From Haliclona indistincta (Eukaryota > Porifera > Demospongiae > Haplosclerida > Chalinidae), in contig OZ024787.1 of assembly GCA_964017065.1 (NCBI GenBank), forward strand, positions 1,878,658 through 1,942,657: a stretch of 64,000 nucleotides of DNA, in the 5' to 3' direction. A program made the position numbers and the translations under genes. Shown in pieces: positions 22,748 through 44,745 of the stretch; the first letter of the stretch is position 1; the number at the start of each line of letters is the position of its first letter. The notes below the pieces were generated by a model. The model was not told the origin of the DNA, made no database searches, and was given only the letters and a program-made list of their open reading frames with translations.

Positions 22748-24782
22748 CTTAATACAGCTATAATTATTGTGTATAGCATTAATTATGTACGACACTGATG
22801 TAAAATATAGTATCATTCAACAGATAATTATAATACACATTTATTTTTAAGTAAAATGTTTGTAACAACTAAGAAGCTTTGACAGGTGTGACCTACATAT
22901 ACTTTGAGTCTTTGACCTGACCTAGAGTGTGTGATCTGCATTACGCAATAGCAGCTGGATAGCTCAGCAGAGGATGGGAATGTTAATTTAATTAAACTAG
23001 TTAATGAGATTCATTAGTTAGCAGCTTGCAGCCTGTTTTTCTATAGACATTGTCTTGAAAGGTGTCAAGCTTTACCTCACGCTTTATTTTTCAACTGATA
23101 CTGAGCCCATCCTTGAAGATAATTTTAGAGTGTCAAATTTGGTGAATGCCTTGGTGTGATTTAACTTTTTTGCCCAGCGGCTGGTTAATTTTATTAATAA
23201 TTTATATGAGAATAATATCATCGGAGTCAAAAGCTCAACCACCGTGCCAAATTCACCAAAATGTTCGTCCTACCAAAATTATTCATAGCTGTGTAATGCA
23301 CTGCCGGGTTTGATGTCACTATTACCTAAGGGTTCACTATGCCGTATTGATACAATCACCATTCCATCACGTACAAATCACAGATTATCAAAACAATACT
23401 CAATAATTATTATAACCATAATAGTAGTTACACACCTGCAAGGAGTAAGTGGGGTACATTGAACTGTAGTAAGGTGTGTCACATGACATGCACATGCAGC
23501 ACATTTCTGCTTCTACAGTATCAGTATACATATGTACTAGACGAAGTTATGCGTTGGCAATCGTAGATCAAACTTAAAAGACATAATATGTAGTTTACAA
23601 CATAATGAACCAATAGAACAATACTTGTACCCAAAAAGTGTAGCACACAGAAAACTCCTGAACACATGAAACTTTATCTTGCAGTTCATAACAGAAAAAT
23701 ACTTGTTCCATCACACAGAGGCAGTTAAATACACATTGTTATATACTTTAAATCCTGGCAAAGTGACTGCCCATGAGTGTGACAAACGAATTGTTACACA
23801 GCAAACTTCCAATGCAAATGTATGCACTGAGAGCTCAGAGTGGTACAAACGAATTGTACAACTCATGGGCAGGTCAGGCAGCAACCATGAATAAATCTCA
23901 TGGTGCACAGCAGGACAGTAGTATCTGCATTGCCAACTATCTAGGTAAGGCGCATGCCCTACCGGAAGGTGAAGAGCTCTGTAGTGCGCACCTTATATAC
24001 ACAATGAGCGCGCTCACGCTAGTGGGACTTGGAACGAGTAATAACAAAACCATTAATGTATGTATCCTCTTGTAACATTGGATTTTTCCGCACTCACTTC
24101 CGGTCTCGTTGTTAAAAATAGACCACAAGCTCATGTGAACAAATCCAACGTTACACGCGGAGCCATACATTAACTATTACTTGTATAATTTATTATGAAA
24201 TATTGTACACCACACCCACTACATAGTAACCTCAATCACGCAAAGTTCTAAAAGTCTATCCTAGCTTACAGTACTGTCAAAGGTCATAATATCTATTGAC
24301 TAGTGATTACTGCATGTAGAATATCTAGACTCCACACCTGCACACACACATAGCGTAGGTATGTACGCGTGTATACACATAGTGTAGGTATGATTGCATA
24401 ACTTTTTACTATTACATGACAAGTGTGTATATTATAACATGCTTTTCACATACAACATGTACAAACACATTGACTGGTCAGTACGCTTTCACTGCTTGAA
24501 AATGAGTATGACAAGAGAGCTAAGTGTGAATCTATCAGCTTGATTGCATCACACATTTTGTCTAACACTGATGTGTGGCTAAAACAACTATTAATTTTAA
24601 TAATTCAATGATTATGGAAACATGAACAAACTGCAAGCAGCAAATTCCACCTCTAGAATACCCATGTGACTAGTCGTGAATATTATGAGTAGTCATGAAT
24701 ATTGATCTAAGGTCAAAACTTAGGGGTATGAATATCGTTATGTACAATCACATGAATGTTGCAGGTCACTAGCTGCATACGC
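22748..24782. other. Intergenic DNA
   Basis: Counterpart of 398-2434 with a mobile insertion at about 23718-24187 (separate entry). Otherwise no gene is seen. Confidence 0.55.
23718..24187. mobile_element. Inserted repeat shared with 61535-62400
   Basis: Both flanks align with the left duplicate (near 1485-1500), which lacks these about 470 bp. The inner sequence, including GACTGCCCATGAGTGTGACA, GGCAGCAACCATGAATAAAT and CTTCCGGTCTCGTTGTTAA, recurs in inverted order at 61535-62390. The short open frames inside are not recognised as proteins. Confidence 0.65.
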
Positions 24783-24790
24783 TATAAAAG
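24783..24790 (+). promoter_or_regulatory. TATA box of the 24850 gene
   Basis: TATAAAAG lies about 60 bp before the ATG and is followed by AGTGCGATCTTGTACCAG. The same block stands before the 29976 gene. Confidence 0.65.
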
Positions 24791-24849
24791 AGTGCGATCT
24801 TGTACCAGCGACAGTTAAACAGCTAACCAAATATTTATTCTAAGCCAAA

Positions 24850-25935
24850 ATGGAAATCCCAATGGTAGTAGAAGTGGATGAAGCAACAGTTACAGAGTAT
24901 GATGCCAAGACAAGAGATGTTACGGACTTTAGATTATTGGGAAAGTTGCTGAATGTGGAAGAATTTCGTTTGAATGAAATACAAAGAATGTATCAAGAAA
25001 GCGATCAGAAGAAAGAAATGCTGCGTTACTGGCTTCAATTTAAAGAAGGTACTGTAAATTCAGACAAAAAGCTGGATGAAGCTTTGGCAGAGATTCAAAA
25101 CGAATGTCATAAATTTCAAGGTAAGAATGCTAGCAGTACACTCAGTGATGCAGACACCACAAAAATTAATCTTTGATTATCATTCATTCTTTCTGTTGTT
25201 GAAACAGACCGCCATTACTCAAAAAAAGTAGACGACAGTATCGTAGAAAATCTCAGAAAGCTAAGGAACGAGTTTGTAAGAATAGCCGCAGATGCTTCTC
25301 GATGGTTGATGACCAAATATCCTGACATTATAATAGCAACACAAGTAATCAACGATCTTCTGAGATCTTCTTCAAGAGAACCGCTTCCAATTGACATCAC
25401 AACTATTGAAAATCACAAGCAACTAAGTCAATTGATACAAGACAATTGGAGCTATACATGTCCCGACTTGCTGAATGAAATCGTTCAATTTTCTGAAATT
25501 GAAGACCTCCAAGAGAGAATGAAAAAATACATGACGAGATTCAAGGAGCTATTCGAATCTTTCGTTCCAGTGGAAGATGTGCAGTACAAGTTCGAGCCAC
25601 GGCGAGCTCAATGGGCCTCTCTTGTTCTGGTTTTTAAATCAGGCACAAACCTTCAAATGGTTAAAGATTTTGCGAATGATGCATTCAACAAGTACAGTCG
25701 CTATACGATTATCTGCATGGTTCAAGTGGGCTGTGTCAAAGTTATTATGCAGTTTCCAGCCAGCATACAAAAGCTTATTCAAGAATGCATTGATCTTTAC
25801 AAAAACCGAAAAGTCAAGCATGAAAACTTCATCAGCATGCATATTGAAGACCCAAAGATAAAATCTGTGGCAACCACAACAAAAATGCCAAAATGCATCT
25901 ACAGTATGCATCAACCAAATGGTATCTCAGCTTGA
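24850..25935 (+). CDS. Death-domain protein, type II (two exons)
   Basis: Exons 24850-25120 and 25208-25935 are joined at a phase-1 GT-AG intron and give 332 residues. The start MEIPMVVEVDEATVTEYDAK leads into a death-domain-like region with LLGKLLNVEEFRLNEIQ, EMLRYWL and LDEALAEI. Its first helix lacks the aromatic QHW seen in the sister genes. The C-terminal module is intact: WSYTCPDLL, MKKYMTRFKEL, ASLVLVFKSGTNLQ, VKVIMQFPASI. No signal or membrane segment. Nested antisense in the dynein intron. Likely a cytoplasmic signalling adaptor; the partner is unknown. Confidence 0.85.
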
Positions 25936-26284
25936 ACAAGCAAATTATTAACACAAATTGTTTGTACTGACAGTTTTAATTGTCTTGAAAATAATTATTA
26001 TTTTATGTAAAATCTTTGTTTTTTTTTAAAGTTCGGTTGTACAAAGAATATTTAAAATAAGCAGTAACTCCAATTTTTGAACGCCTGCATGTTCGCGGCT
26101 TAGCAAGATCATTCAGCATAAGACCTCTATAAAATTTGGTGTATGTACACAGTAAGCAGAATGATCATCATGCACAAAACTTTTCATTAAGACTCAATCA
26201 AAATCAACTGAGCACAGGACAGAAAAAACACTGTATAAGTGTAATGCTGTATATTACACTGTATAATTGTGTATAATTATCATA

Positions 26285-27665
26285 GTAGTCCAGGCGACCG
26301 TAAGATCAAAGGCGCTGCTCGGTGGTTATATCTCAGTGCAATACAATTATTTTCCAGGAAGTGACATCACATAGCCATAGATAATACAGTACAAGTGGAT
26401 ATGCAACGAGCGCGTATACGGGAAAATACACGGAGGCTGGTGAAGCAGTCACTGCAGCGGTACTCCCACGCCTCAGAGATTCACCTGTGAGATCTCGCGG
26501 GACTATTAGCGCCTTCACACTTGCGCCAGCTCAAGGGTCAACTTCAGTTTTATAGAGAAATCAAGTTCTTGGTGGAATTGTAGGACCCCAGATGTCTTGT
26601 AGACCGACTCCAGACACTCAGTACTGTCAAGCGCAGCAAACTAGCGACAATTCGTTGCTCGAGTACAGTGCAACGGCTTGCTACAGTGGTTTTAATCCAA
26701 GGACAAGCTGTTCTTGTTTCTTTTTAGACTATACTAGTCGTACTGAACATGTCTGGAGCGTTCTTGTTGGATATTTGAAACTGGAGTTAGTTGTTGTAAC
26801 TAACTGGCTGCATTTTAAGACGTCCTGTGTTGTATTTTTGCAGCTAGAGCCAGAATGCTGGTATGCAGCTCTGGTTTACTTTTTAGACAGAAACTTGGCT
26901 ACATTTTCTTCTAGGTGAAGACTGATGATATTATCCAGGAATTCAGCTCTTTGTACAACTAACTGGGGTGTTTAAAAACACACTGAGCTTCTGAGCAAGC
27001 CACAACACACAGTAAAGCACAGCAACAATTCCATCCTTTATACCAAAGTTATTCACAATACTAAGGATTCACTGTGCATAAACAATATGGTGCATCTATA
27101 GAATAGATTTGCTGGAATATCAAAGCATTCTCTTCCTTAATAGTAGCACAAACGCTGCGAGAAGCACTACTACTGTCTTGCACGGCTAGCTAGCTGAGTA
27201 CACGCGCGCTCGCGCGCGTATTCATTTACGGAATTCCGTAGTTTAGATCCGTGTCATCCGCTGCAGTGATGTCTTCAGGCAATGTAGCAGTATGCGGACA
27301 CGTTGCATATCCACTTGTACTGTATTATCTATGACATAGCAACAAGATGGCGTCGTCGAAAAACGCACGCAAGGTTACACTGATGTCTTTCAGCAACGCA
27401 CTGCCATTCGCCTCTGCTGACTTCTATGGAGGCTCTACTACCTTGAACGCTTCATTTAATAACTAAAAGACCAGTATTCTCGAGCTTCCTGAGCTACAAA
27501 AAGGTTAACCCATGGCACCTCGGCAGTACGCAATATAACCTCGGGGTTAATTTCACCGCCCTCGTGCGCTTCGTGCCCTCGGCTGATTAAATTAACCACC
27601 CTTGGCTATATCGCATACCACCTCGGTAGCCATGGGTTAAACTATATTTGCCACTCGGCAATGAT
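26285..27665. mobile_element. 1.4 kb composite insertion absent from the left duplicate
   Basis: The sequence on both sides rejoins at about 3960-3980 of the left copy. Inside, ATAATACAGTACAAGTGGAT (from about 26384) and its complement (about 27306-27330) form an inverted pair about 900 bp apart, suggesting one element. A TTAA-flanked MITE sits at the right end. The 108-codon frame at 26592-26918 is not recognised, and I do not call it a gene. Confidence 0.6.
27505..27640. mobile_element. TTAA-flanked MITE
   Basis: TTAACCCATGGCACCTCGG at the left and CCTCGGTAGCCATGGGTTAA at the right form terminal inverted repeats bounded by TTAA. TTAA target use is typical of piggyBac-type elements. Confidence 0.75.
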
Positions 27666-28073
27666 ATGTAGGGATGTGTATAATGTGCGGCTGTCATAGG
27701 TGTGATGTGAGATAAAATTAACCACTTGTTAAGTATGAAGAGTACAATAAAGAATTGCGACTGATGACAACATGATAAAGTTAGAGTACTAATAAAAACA
27801 AGTAGTTAAAAATACAATGTACATAGCCTTATCACATAGTGCAACTCGTGTGGTTGTCCTTATATGGATTTTTTTTAGTTTACTTGAACAACTTTAGCTG
27901 TTCACTATTTATGGAGTTGAGTGTTCCTATTTTTAGTAATGTCTATCTCCTTCCTGCTATAACAAACAAATATGGACACATTTTAGTGCACAACACTATA
28001 CCTATATAAACGCTATTTCAGTACTTTTATAGATAACAATAGGATGCTGTTAAGATTCATTGCAGTTCCAAAA

Positions 28074-28545
28074 ATGGATCACCGCAAACCAGTGAATATG
28101 TCAGAAAACAATGATAGGACATTAGGAGAGCCATACAAGTTCAAAGACACTGCCGATGCTCTAAATGTAATAGAGCGCACGCGTTGACTGATAGAGCACT
28201 GGGGGGCGGGACCACGGGCAGCTACTTGAGAAAATTTGTTTGCGTAGTGATTGACTCCGGGCTAGTTTTGGCTAGGTCACACTTTAAACCAGTTAAAGCA
28301 CCGTGTCTCGTGCTCTACTACGTATAATTGCACTTGGATCGTGTCTCGGTGACAAATAGAGCATTCGCCTTCAGATCGTGCTCTATTTGCCTCTCGAAAC
28401 ACCCCTTCTGCAATTATACGCCGTAGAGCACTCGACACGGTGCTTTAAGTAGTATATAGAGCGTCTTGGAGCATAGTGGAAATCCCTGGGATTGATGCTA
28501 GGTATGGAAAACATCGCTTGGATGAAACATTTAAAAAACCTAAAT
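28074..28545 (+). pseudogene. Decayed death-domain exon with inserted MITE (counterpart of 4424-4830)
   Basis: The relic starts MDHRKPVNMSENNDRTLGEP. It is interrupted by about 300 bp and resumes near 28486 with WKSLGLMLGMEN and a frame-shifted remnant of KHRLDE. No exon 2 follows. A TATA element lies 64 bp upstream, so this was once a normal family member. Confidence 0.65.
28293..28447. mobile_element. MITE inside the death-domain relic
   Basis: TTAAAGCACCGTGTCTCGTG at the left and its complement ending CACGGTGCTTTAA at the right flank a short interior, with TTAA at both ends. A shorter, decayed copy occupies the same site at about 4650-4740. Confidence 0.75.
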
Positions 28546-28655
28546 AATAGAAGTACCTGTAAACTCTTCATGTTGAGTAAATGGCGGACAAGCATACCAG
28601 CTAATCTAGCAAAAAAAGAATTGCAAAGGCTACACACCAACTTTAATTTACACTA

Positions 28656-28801
28656 CAGTGGAACCTCTCTATAACGGACAAGTTGGGCAAGTAGTGATCT
28701 TCGTCCGTTACGTGGAGGTTCAATCTGTATTGTTTTGTACTGTTGTGTACATCAGCAAATTGTCCGTCATATGGAGGTGTACAGTAAGAGAGGTTCCATT
28801 G
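28656..28801. mobile_element. TA-flanked MITE, CAGTGGAACCTCTCT family
   Basis: CAGTGGAACCTCTCTATAAC at the left and AAGAGAGGTTCCATTG at the right, flanked by TA. It is the counterpart of 4935-5080 and so was present before the duplication. Confidence 0.75.
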
Positions 28802-29709
28802 TACTCTGATCGCTCCTCAACTGCCAAGTTATCATCAACAGCAGTTGACAGATAACATGACCTGTTATGTGTATTACACGCAAAATGGAACCAATCCATA
28901 GCAGGGTCAGCTGAAAGTGCAAGTGTACATTAGCGTATGGTACAAACCCTGCACTTAGATAATACAAACTGTTTTCTCAATAAGTTGAGTCATGATGTTT
29001 TGTGAATTAGAACTACATGTCCCTCAATAGGTAGCGAAATATATGTCAAAGATAAGAGAGGAAGATATGTGAAAGTAATGTGCAAATTTGTTATGAATTG
29101 CATTTCATTGCATGCATGCAACATCAAAGACAGAGACAAACTCAGAGACATCAAATGCTGTTGCTACAGATAGTGTTTTTCATTTCGGAAGAAAGGGCCC
29201 AAAACTCCTTCTGAGTATGAATGGATCAGCATATCAATGCCATCCACATGTACTAGTAAATAAGTTATATACCAAAGCTGACAATGCGCTAAACAGTACA
29301 GAGTACATATCATCAGCTATTTGAAGTTCGTACATCAGACATCAAGGAAAAGCATTACGCAATGTTCTCAAAATAGCAAAGAAATTATCTAGCATGTATA
29401 ACTATAACGCAACAAACACATTCCCTCTTTCCCTCCATGAGCAGTAGCAATCATGTACAGTGGAATAATGTCTATTCAATGTAGCAACAAAGTTATGAAG
29501 TCATAATATCTGATGGCTACATGTACAATATTTAGACTCCACACCTGCATATACATACTGTAGCTAGGTGTGTACGTGATTGCATCACAATCGATTGTGC
29601 TTGAGGAGCATTTCGTCTAACATCGATGTGTGGCTAAAACAACTATTTAATAATTCTCTGTCTATGGAAACATGAACAAACAAACTGCATGCAGCAAATT
29701 CCACTGCTA

Positions 29710-29802
29710 GAATACCCATGTAACTAGTCATGAATATTATGAATACCCATGTAACCAGTCATGAATATTATGAATACCCATGTAACTAGTCATGAATATT
29801 AT
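29710..29802. repeat. 31-bp tandem repeat, three copies
   Basis: The unit is GAATACCCATGTAACTAGTC plus ATGAATATTAT. It lies about 90 bp upstream of the TATA box of the 29976 gene. A single related unit stands before the 24850 gene near 24657-24690. Confidence 0.8.
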
Positions 29803-29888
29803 TATTGTGGTCTAAGGTCAAAAAATTAGGTGTATGAATATCTCTGTAAGACATCATGTGAATGTTGCAGGTCACAAGCTGCATACAC

Positions 29889-29896
29889 TATAAAAA
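29889..29896 (+). promoter_or_regulatory. TATA box of the 29976 gene
   Basis: TATAAAAA lies 80 bp before the ATG and is followed by GTGCGATCTTGTACCAGT, as at 24783. Confidence 0.65.
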
Positions 29897-29975
29897 GTGC
29901 GATCTTGTACCAGTCAGTTATACACTGCAAGTGACAGCTAAATAGCTAACCAGAGATTTACTCTACACAGTCATA

Positions 29976-31075
29976 ATGGCTGAGAAAAATGACGGGAAAG
30001 GGGATGACGGAATGGAGGTAGAAGTGACTAAGGATCTAGTAAGGCAGTGTGATGATAGGACAAGATCCGTTGCCCAGCACTGGAGACTGCTGGGCGAGTT
30101 GTTGAAAGTGGAAACATCTCATTTGAATGAAATACAAAGAATGTATCGAGAAAGTGATTGGAAGAAAGAAATGCTGCGTTACTGGCTTAAATCTAAAGAA
30201 GGTACTGCAAATTTAGACAAAAAGCTAAATGATGCCTTGGCACAGATTCAAAACAAATTTCCTGATTTGCAAGGTAAGAATGCTAGTAGTAGACTCAGTG
30301 ATGCAGACACCACGAAAATTAGTCATTCATTATCACTCATTCTTTTTGAGCAGACCGGTATTACCCAAATAAAATGGATGACAATATTGAAAAAAATCTC
30401 AGAGAGCTAAGGTACGAGTTCGTACGAATAGCCGCAGATGCTTCTCAATGGTTGATGACCAAATATCCCGACATTATAATAGCAGTACAAGTAGTCAACG
30501 ATCTTCTGAGATCTTCTTCAAGAGAACCTCTTCCAATTGACACCACAACTATTGAAAATCACAAGCAACTAAGTCAATTGATACAAGTAAACTGGAGCTA
30601 TACATGTCCTGACTTGCTGAATGATATCGTTCAATTTTCTGAAATTGAAGACCTCCAAGAGAGAATGAAAAAATACATGACAAGATTCAAGGAGCTATGC
30701 GAATCTTTCATTCCAGTGGAAGATGAGCGGTTCGAGCCACAGCGAGCTCAATGGGCCTCTCTCGTTCTGGTTTTTAAATCAGGTACAAACCTTCAAATGG
30801 TTAGAGATTTTGCGAATGAAGCCTTCAACAAGTACGGTCGCTATACGATTATCTGTATGGTTCAAGTGGGCAGTGTCAAAGTTATTATGCAGTTTCCAGC
30901 CAGCATACAACAGCTTATTCAAGGATGCATTGATCTTTACAAAGACCGAAAAGTCAAGCATGAAAACTTCATCAGCATGCATATTGAAGACCCAAAGATA
31001 AGATCAGTGGCAACCGCAAGAAAAATGCCGAAATGCATCTACAGTATGCATATACCAAATGGTATTTCAGCTTAA
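29976..31075 (+). CDS. Death-domain protein, type II (two exons)
   Basis: Exons 29976-30273 and 30354-31075 are joined at a phase-1 GT-AG intron and give 339 residues. The death domain spans about residues 15-98: QHWRLLGELLKVETSHLNEI, EMLRYWL, LNDALAQI. The C-terminal module carries WSYTCPDLL, MKKYMTRFKEL, ASLVLVFKSGTNLQ and VKVIMQFPASI. It is nearly the same protein as the 6398 gene and very close to the 24850 gene, with most changes in the first 25 residues. No membrane or secretion signals. It sits in a roughly 3 kb unit whose flanks are repeated at 28835-29030 and 31505-31690, so it probably arose by local duplication. Confidence 0.87.
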
Positions 31076-31693
31076 AACAAGCAAATTATTTAACACAAAT
31101 TGTTTGTACTGACAGTTTTAATTGGTATTTTAGTTTAAACAAGCAAGTTAATAATAATAATAACAGAAAGTTTAATTGTCTCGGAAATAATTATTATTTT
31201 ATGTAATTATTAATTAATTTTATGCAAGATTGTAATTTTAAAATCAAAGCAGTAACTCCAATTTTCGAACGCATGCATGTTCGCGGCTTACCAGCATAAG
31301 ACCTCTATAAAATTTGGTGCATGTACACAGCAAGCAGAATGATCAAAATTAATATCATGCACAGAAATTTTCATTAAGACTCAATCAAAATCAACTGAGT
31401 ACGGGACAAAGAAAAACACTGTATGAGTGTAATGCTGTAAATTACACTGAATCGCGCGCGCAAGCACGCGCCTCCTCTATCTACAAACTCTAGTTACGCC
31501 CCTGCAGTTGGCAGATAATAATACGAGCTGCTATTATTATGTGCATCAAACACAAAATGGAACCAATCCATAGCAGGGTCAGCTGAAAGTGCAAGTGTAC
31601 ATTAGCGTATGGTACAAACCCTGCACTTAGATAATACAAACTGTTTTCCCAACAAGTTGAGTCATGATGTTTGTAATTAGAGCTACATGTCCC

Positions 31694-32455
31694 TTAACCC
31701 TTTAAGGCCCAATGACGCCATTTGGCGTCATACATACTTCAGACAGCATAACTTTATGAAAAAGTGCTAAAATTAAGCCAAATTGAAGAATACAAATAAC
31801 CGAAAAAAATTGACCGGTTTTCGGCACGCCCCCTGCGCAAAACATATTGGCACCAGCATTTCTATGGCTTCAGTGCAAATTTCACAACAATTTAGGAAAA
31901 ACAAAATGGCTGCCAATAAAATTTTGACATTCTGTGGCTTCGGGTGCTCGGAAAACACATTTTTGCGCATTCTCCATGATCTGGGCTACATTTTACACTC
32001 ACCAAAACCACTGCTATTTATATGTACCGTATAGCGGGAAATTTTCGTGGGAGAAAATTTTCGCGAATGCGCGAGATAGAGCATTTCGCGAATAATATTT
32101 TCGCGAATCAGCGCTATTGCCCTATCTTTGTCAATATAAAACAAGACATTCGCGGATAATATTTTCGCGAATAGCCTGTAATTCGCGAAAATTTCCCGCT
32201 ATACGGTACTTTTCAGTAGCCAGCCCCAAAGTACTAACTTTGAGCAAAATTTGACGAGGTCGCTGCACTTCACTTTCGAAGTGGGAGGGGCATATTGACC
32301 GACTTGAGTGTGGGCAATTGCGGCTACTCACTGGCGTAAAAGGACGCAAATTTGAGACCAGTAGCACAAAACACACACGAGATATTCACGATAGAAGTGG
32401 TCAGCATTTACGAGGTTAAAATTTCAGCAAGATAATTTAGTAATGAAAGGGTTAA
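31694..32455. mobile_element. TTAA-flanked (piggyBac-like) MITE, 0.76 kb
   Basis: It begins TTAACCCTTTAAGGCC and ends GAAAGGGTTAA. The flanks (ACATGTCCC on one side, TAGGTAGCGAAATATATGTC on the other) are adjacent in the uninserted repeat at about 29010-29050, giving an empty site. No transposase frame. Confidence 0.8.
32024..32209. mobile_element. Second MITE nested in the TTAA element
   Basis: GTACCGTATAGCGGGAAATT at the left and its complement ending CCCGCTATACGGTAC at the right, with TA at the edges. The interior is rich in TTCGCGAAT words and contains further hairpins. Confidence 0.85.
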
Positions 32456-33190
32456 TAGGTAGCGAAATATATGTCAAAGATAAAAAGAGAGAAAGTTATG
32501 TGAAAGTAATGTGCAAATTTGTTATGAATCGCATTTCATTGCATGCAACATCAATGCATTACTCAGTGTGTCAGTAGATACATACTGTAGGTGTCATACA
32601 TCAGCAAATTGTCCGTTAAATAGACATGTTCACTAGGAGAGGTTCCTCTGTACAAATCATGCTCATACTCATGATGTGCACTTTGTACCATCCTCTATTC
32701 ATGTCAAATGGATCACTTGCTTGATACTGTAGGTTGTGAGCCATGCACAATGTTGTTTATTAAACAGTGTGTTTACGGTTTATTGCAAGAGTAAACGTAA
32801 TCCTCACATGCATTCAAGCATGGTATGACAAGAGCAAACATATACTCCTCTCATGCATTCAAAATTCATCAACATGGAATCGTGATCAAAATTTAGTGAG
32901 AAGCATCAAGTTTGTAAATCCTAACTATCGACCTAAGTCATACAGCTGGCTCGAAGTTCAAACGTATAATGGTTGAACTGTCGACATACAGTGCTAGATA
33001 TCATACACATTCATGTTTTGCAAAACTGGAGGTACACACACACACACTGATATTTTTGGAACCATTACCATGGGAAATTTGCATAATCAATCATGATATT
33101 CATAACATCTACGTGTAGATACATAAACACGTAACATTGATCAGATCATCAGATCGCTGATAACCTGCAGCTAACCAATATTGTTTAACC

Positions 33191-34289
33191 ATGGATGAGC
33201 AAATGGAAGTAGATCCAAATGAAGAAGTTCTGAGAGTGTGTCAAGAAAAGACAAGAGATATCAGCAAGTACTGGAGACCACTGGGAGTGCTACTAAAAAT
33301 GGATGAACCTCTCTTGGGCAGAATAAAAGATAGCAGCCAGGATGATGCAAGTGCTTGCAGTTCCATGCTGAACACCTGGCTAACAAGCAATCCAAAAGAA
33401 CCATTGACAGACCTGGACAATGCCTTGGAAAAGTTCAAAGACATCAAAAGTAAGTAAAATGTAATAATAGCCACATGACATGCTAATATCTCACTCAGAA
33501 ACTGACAAAGTGGTTGTCTCTGCAAGAGTCGATTGTGACATTGACACTCAAATAAAGACATTCAAACAACAGTTCAGAGATATAATAATACAGACCATTG
33601 CATGGTTGAAGATTCACTTTCCAGATGTCAAACAGGCAAAGCTATGGGTCAACGGAAGCACGATAGGCCCCAGAGGTACACCTCTAGCAATCGAAGGGAA
33701 TATTAAAGACTACGACAATTTTGGTGAAGAACTTCAAAGGCAATGGAGATATACTCGTCCCGATATCCTACAGCAACTCATAAGGGAAGAAGGCACAGAA
33801 GATCTCAAACAAAGTATGGAATTATACATGACAAACTTTCAAGAATTTCATCGCAACTTCAAACTAGAACGAACAACAACCTTCGATGACCTCGATGAAG
33901 CTAAACCATGCCTCATGATCATCTTTAAGACAGGCACAAGCCTTCGTAACATTGAAGTATTTTTAGAAGACGTATTTGGTAGATGCAAGTGTCATCTGCA
34001 CTACCAAAGGATTGAAGTAAGCAGTGTCAAAGTGTATCTACAGTTTCCAGCTAGCATGACACCGCTTCTTCAAGAATGTATTGATTTTTATAACAAACAA
34101 GAAGCACTCGAACAAAACAAAGCCAAAATGTGCATCAAGCAACCGACAAAAAAGAAAAGAGAATATCTCATCAAGCATTCACACACTGTGCCGTCATCAC
34201 CACACAAACCAAGACGCACAAAGAATAATGTACAGCCATCTAGTACATGTACATTGCCTCAACACATACATCCTACTTACAGTGTATAA
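33191..34289 (+). CDS. Death-domain protein, type I (two exons)
   Basis: Exons 33191-33449 and 33499-34289 are joined at a phase-1 GT-AG intron and give 349 residues. N-terminal death domain: YWRPLGVLLKMDEPLLGRIK, DDAS, MLNTWL, LDNALEKF. C-terminal module: RYTRPDILQQL, YMTNFQEF, LMIIFKTGTSL, VKVYLQFPASM, then a basic tail (KKKRE). It is highly similar to the 2435 gene. It ends only about 150 bp from the dynein exon at 34439, on the opposite strand. Likely a cytoplasmic adaptor. Confidence 0.87.
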
Positions 34290-34438
34290 TCATGTGTGTG
34301 AAACATACATAACTACAAACTTTTATAAAGAATTTATTTATTTTTTATTTATAGTGGTAAATACTTACATGTAGCATAACAGCGTAACTCAAAACTTAAT
34401 TATTACATCAGTACATCACAATAGTGAACATGCATTAC

Positions 34439-44710
<10,272 letters not shown>

Positions 44711-44713
44711 CTA

Positions 44714-44745
<32 letters not shown>

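Larger units (their letters stand above)
25936..28073. other. Intergenic DNA: 3'-flank block, a 1.4 kb insertion and a relic promoter
   Basis: About 26030-26230 is the shared 3'-flank block. About 26285-27665 is inserted DNA (separate entry). TATATAAA at 28003-28010 precedes the relic at 28074. Confidence 0.55.
31076..33190. other. Intergenic DNA with nested MITEs
   Basis: 3'-flank block at about 31230-31410, then a repeat of the spacer at 28835-29030, then a TTAA-flanked element with a second element inside it. The stretch before 33191 matches that before 6398. Confidence 0.55.
20432..34438 (-). other. 14 kb dynein intron that hosts the antisense death-domain gene cluster
   Basis: The donor on the minus strand follows MPLQ at 34439, and the acceptor (CTACAG) precedes AVLVHS at 20431. 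Both flanking codons are phase 0 and the joined protein reads straight from AAA2 into AAA3. Other introns of this gene are about 50-500 bp, except one of about 1.4 kb that holds a mobile element. Inside, on the opposite strand, lie genes at 21570, 24850, 29976 and 33191. If the two halves are not spliced, this would instead be a rearranged gene. Confidence 0.75.

Noticed and set aside
23679..24170. Small overlapping frames on both strands
   Set aside because: They fall in an inserted repeat also found at 61535-62390.
26592..26918. 108-codon frame in the 1.4 kb insertion
   Set aside because: No recognisable domain, no splice partner, and it lies between inverted repeats of a probable mobile element.
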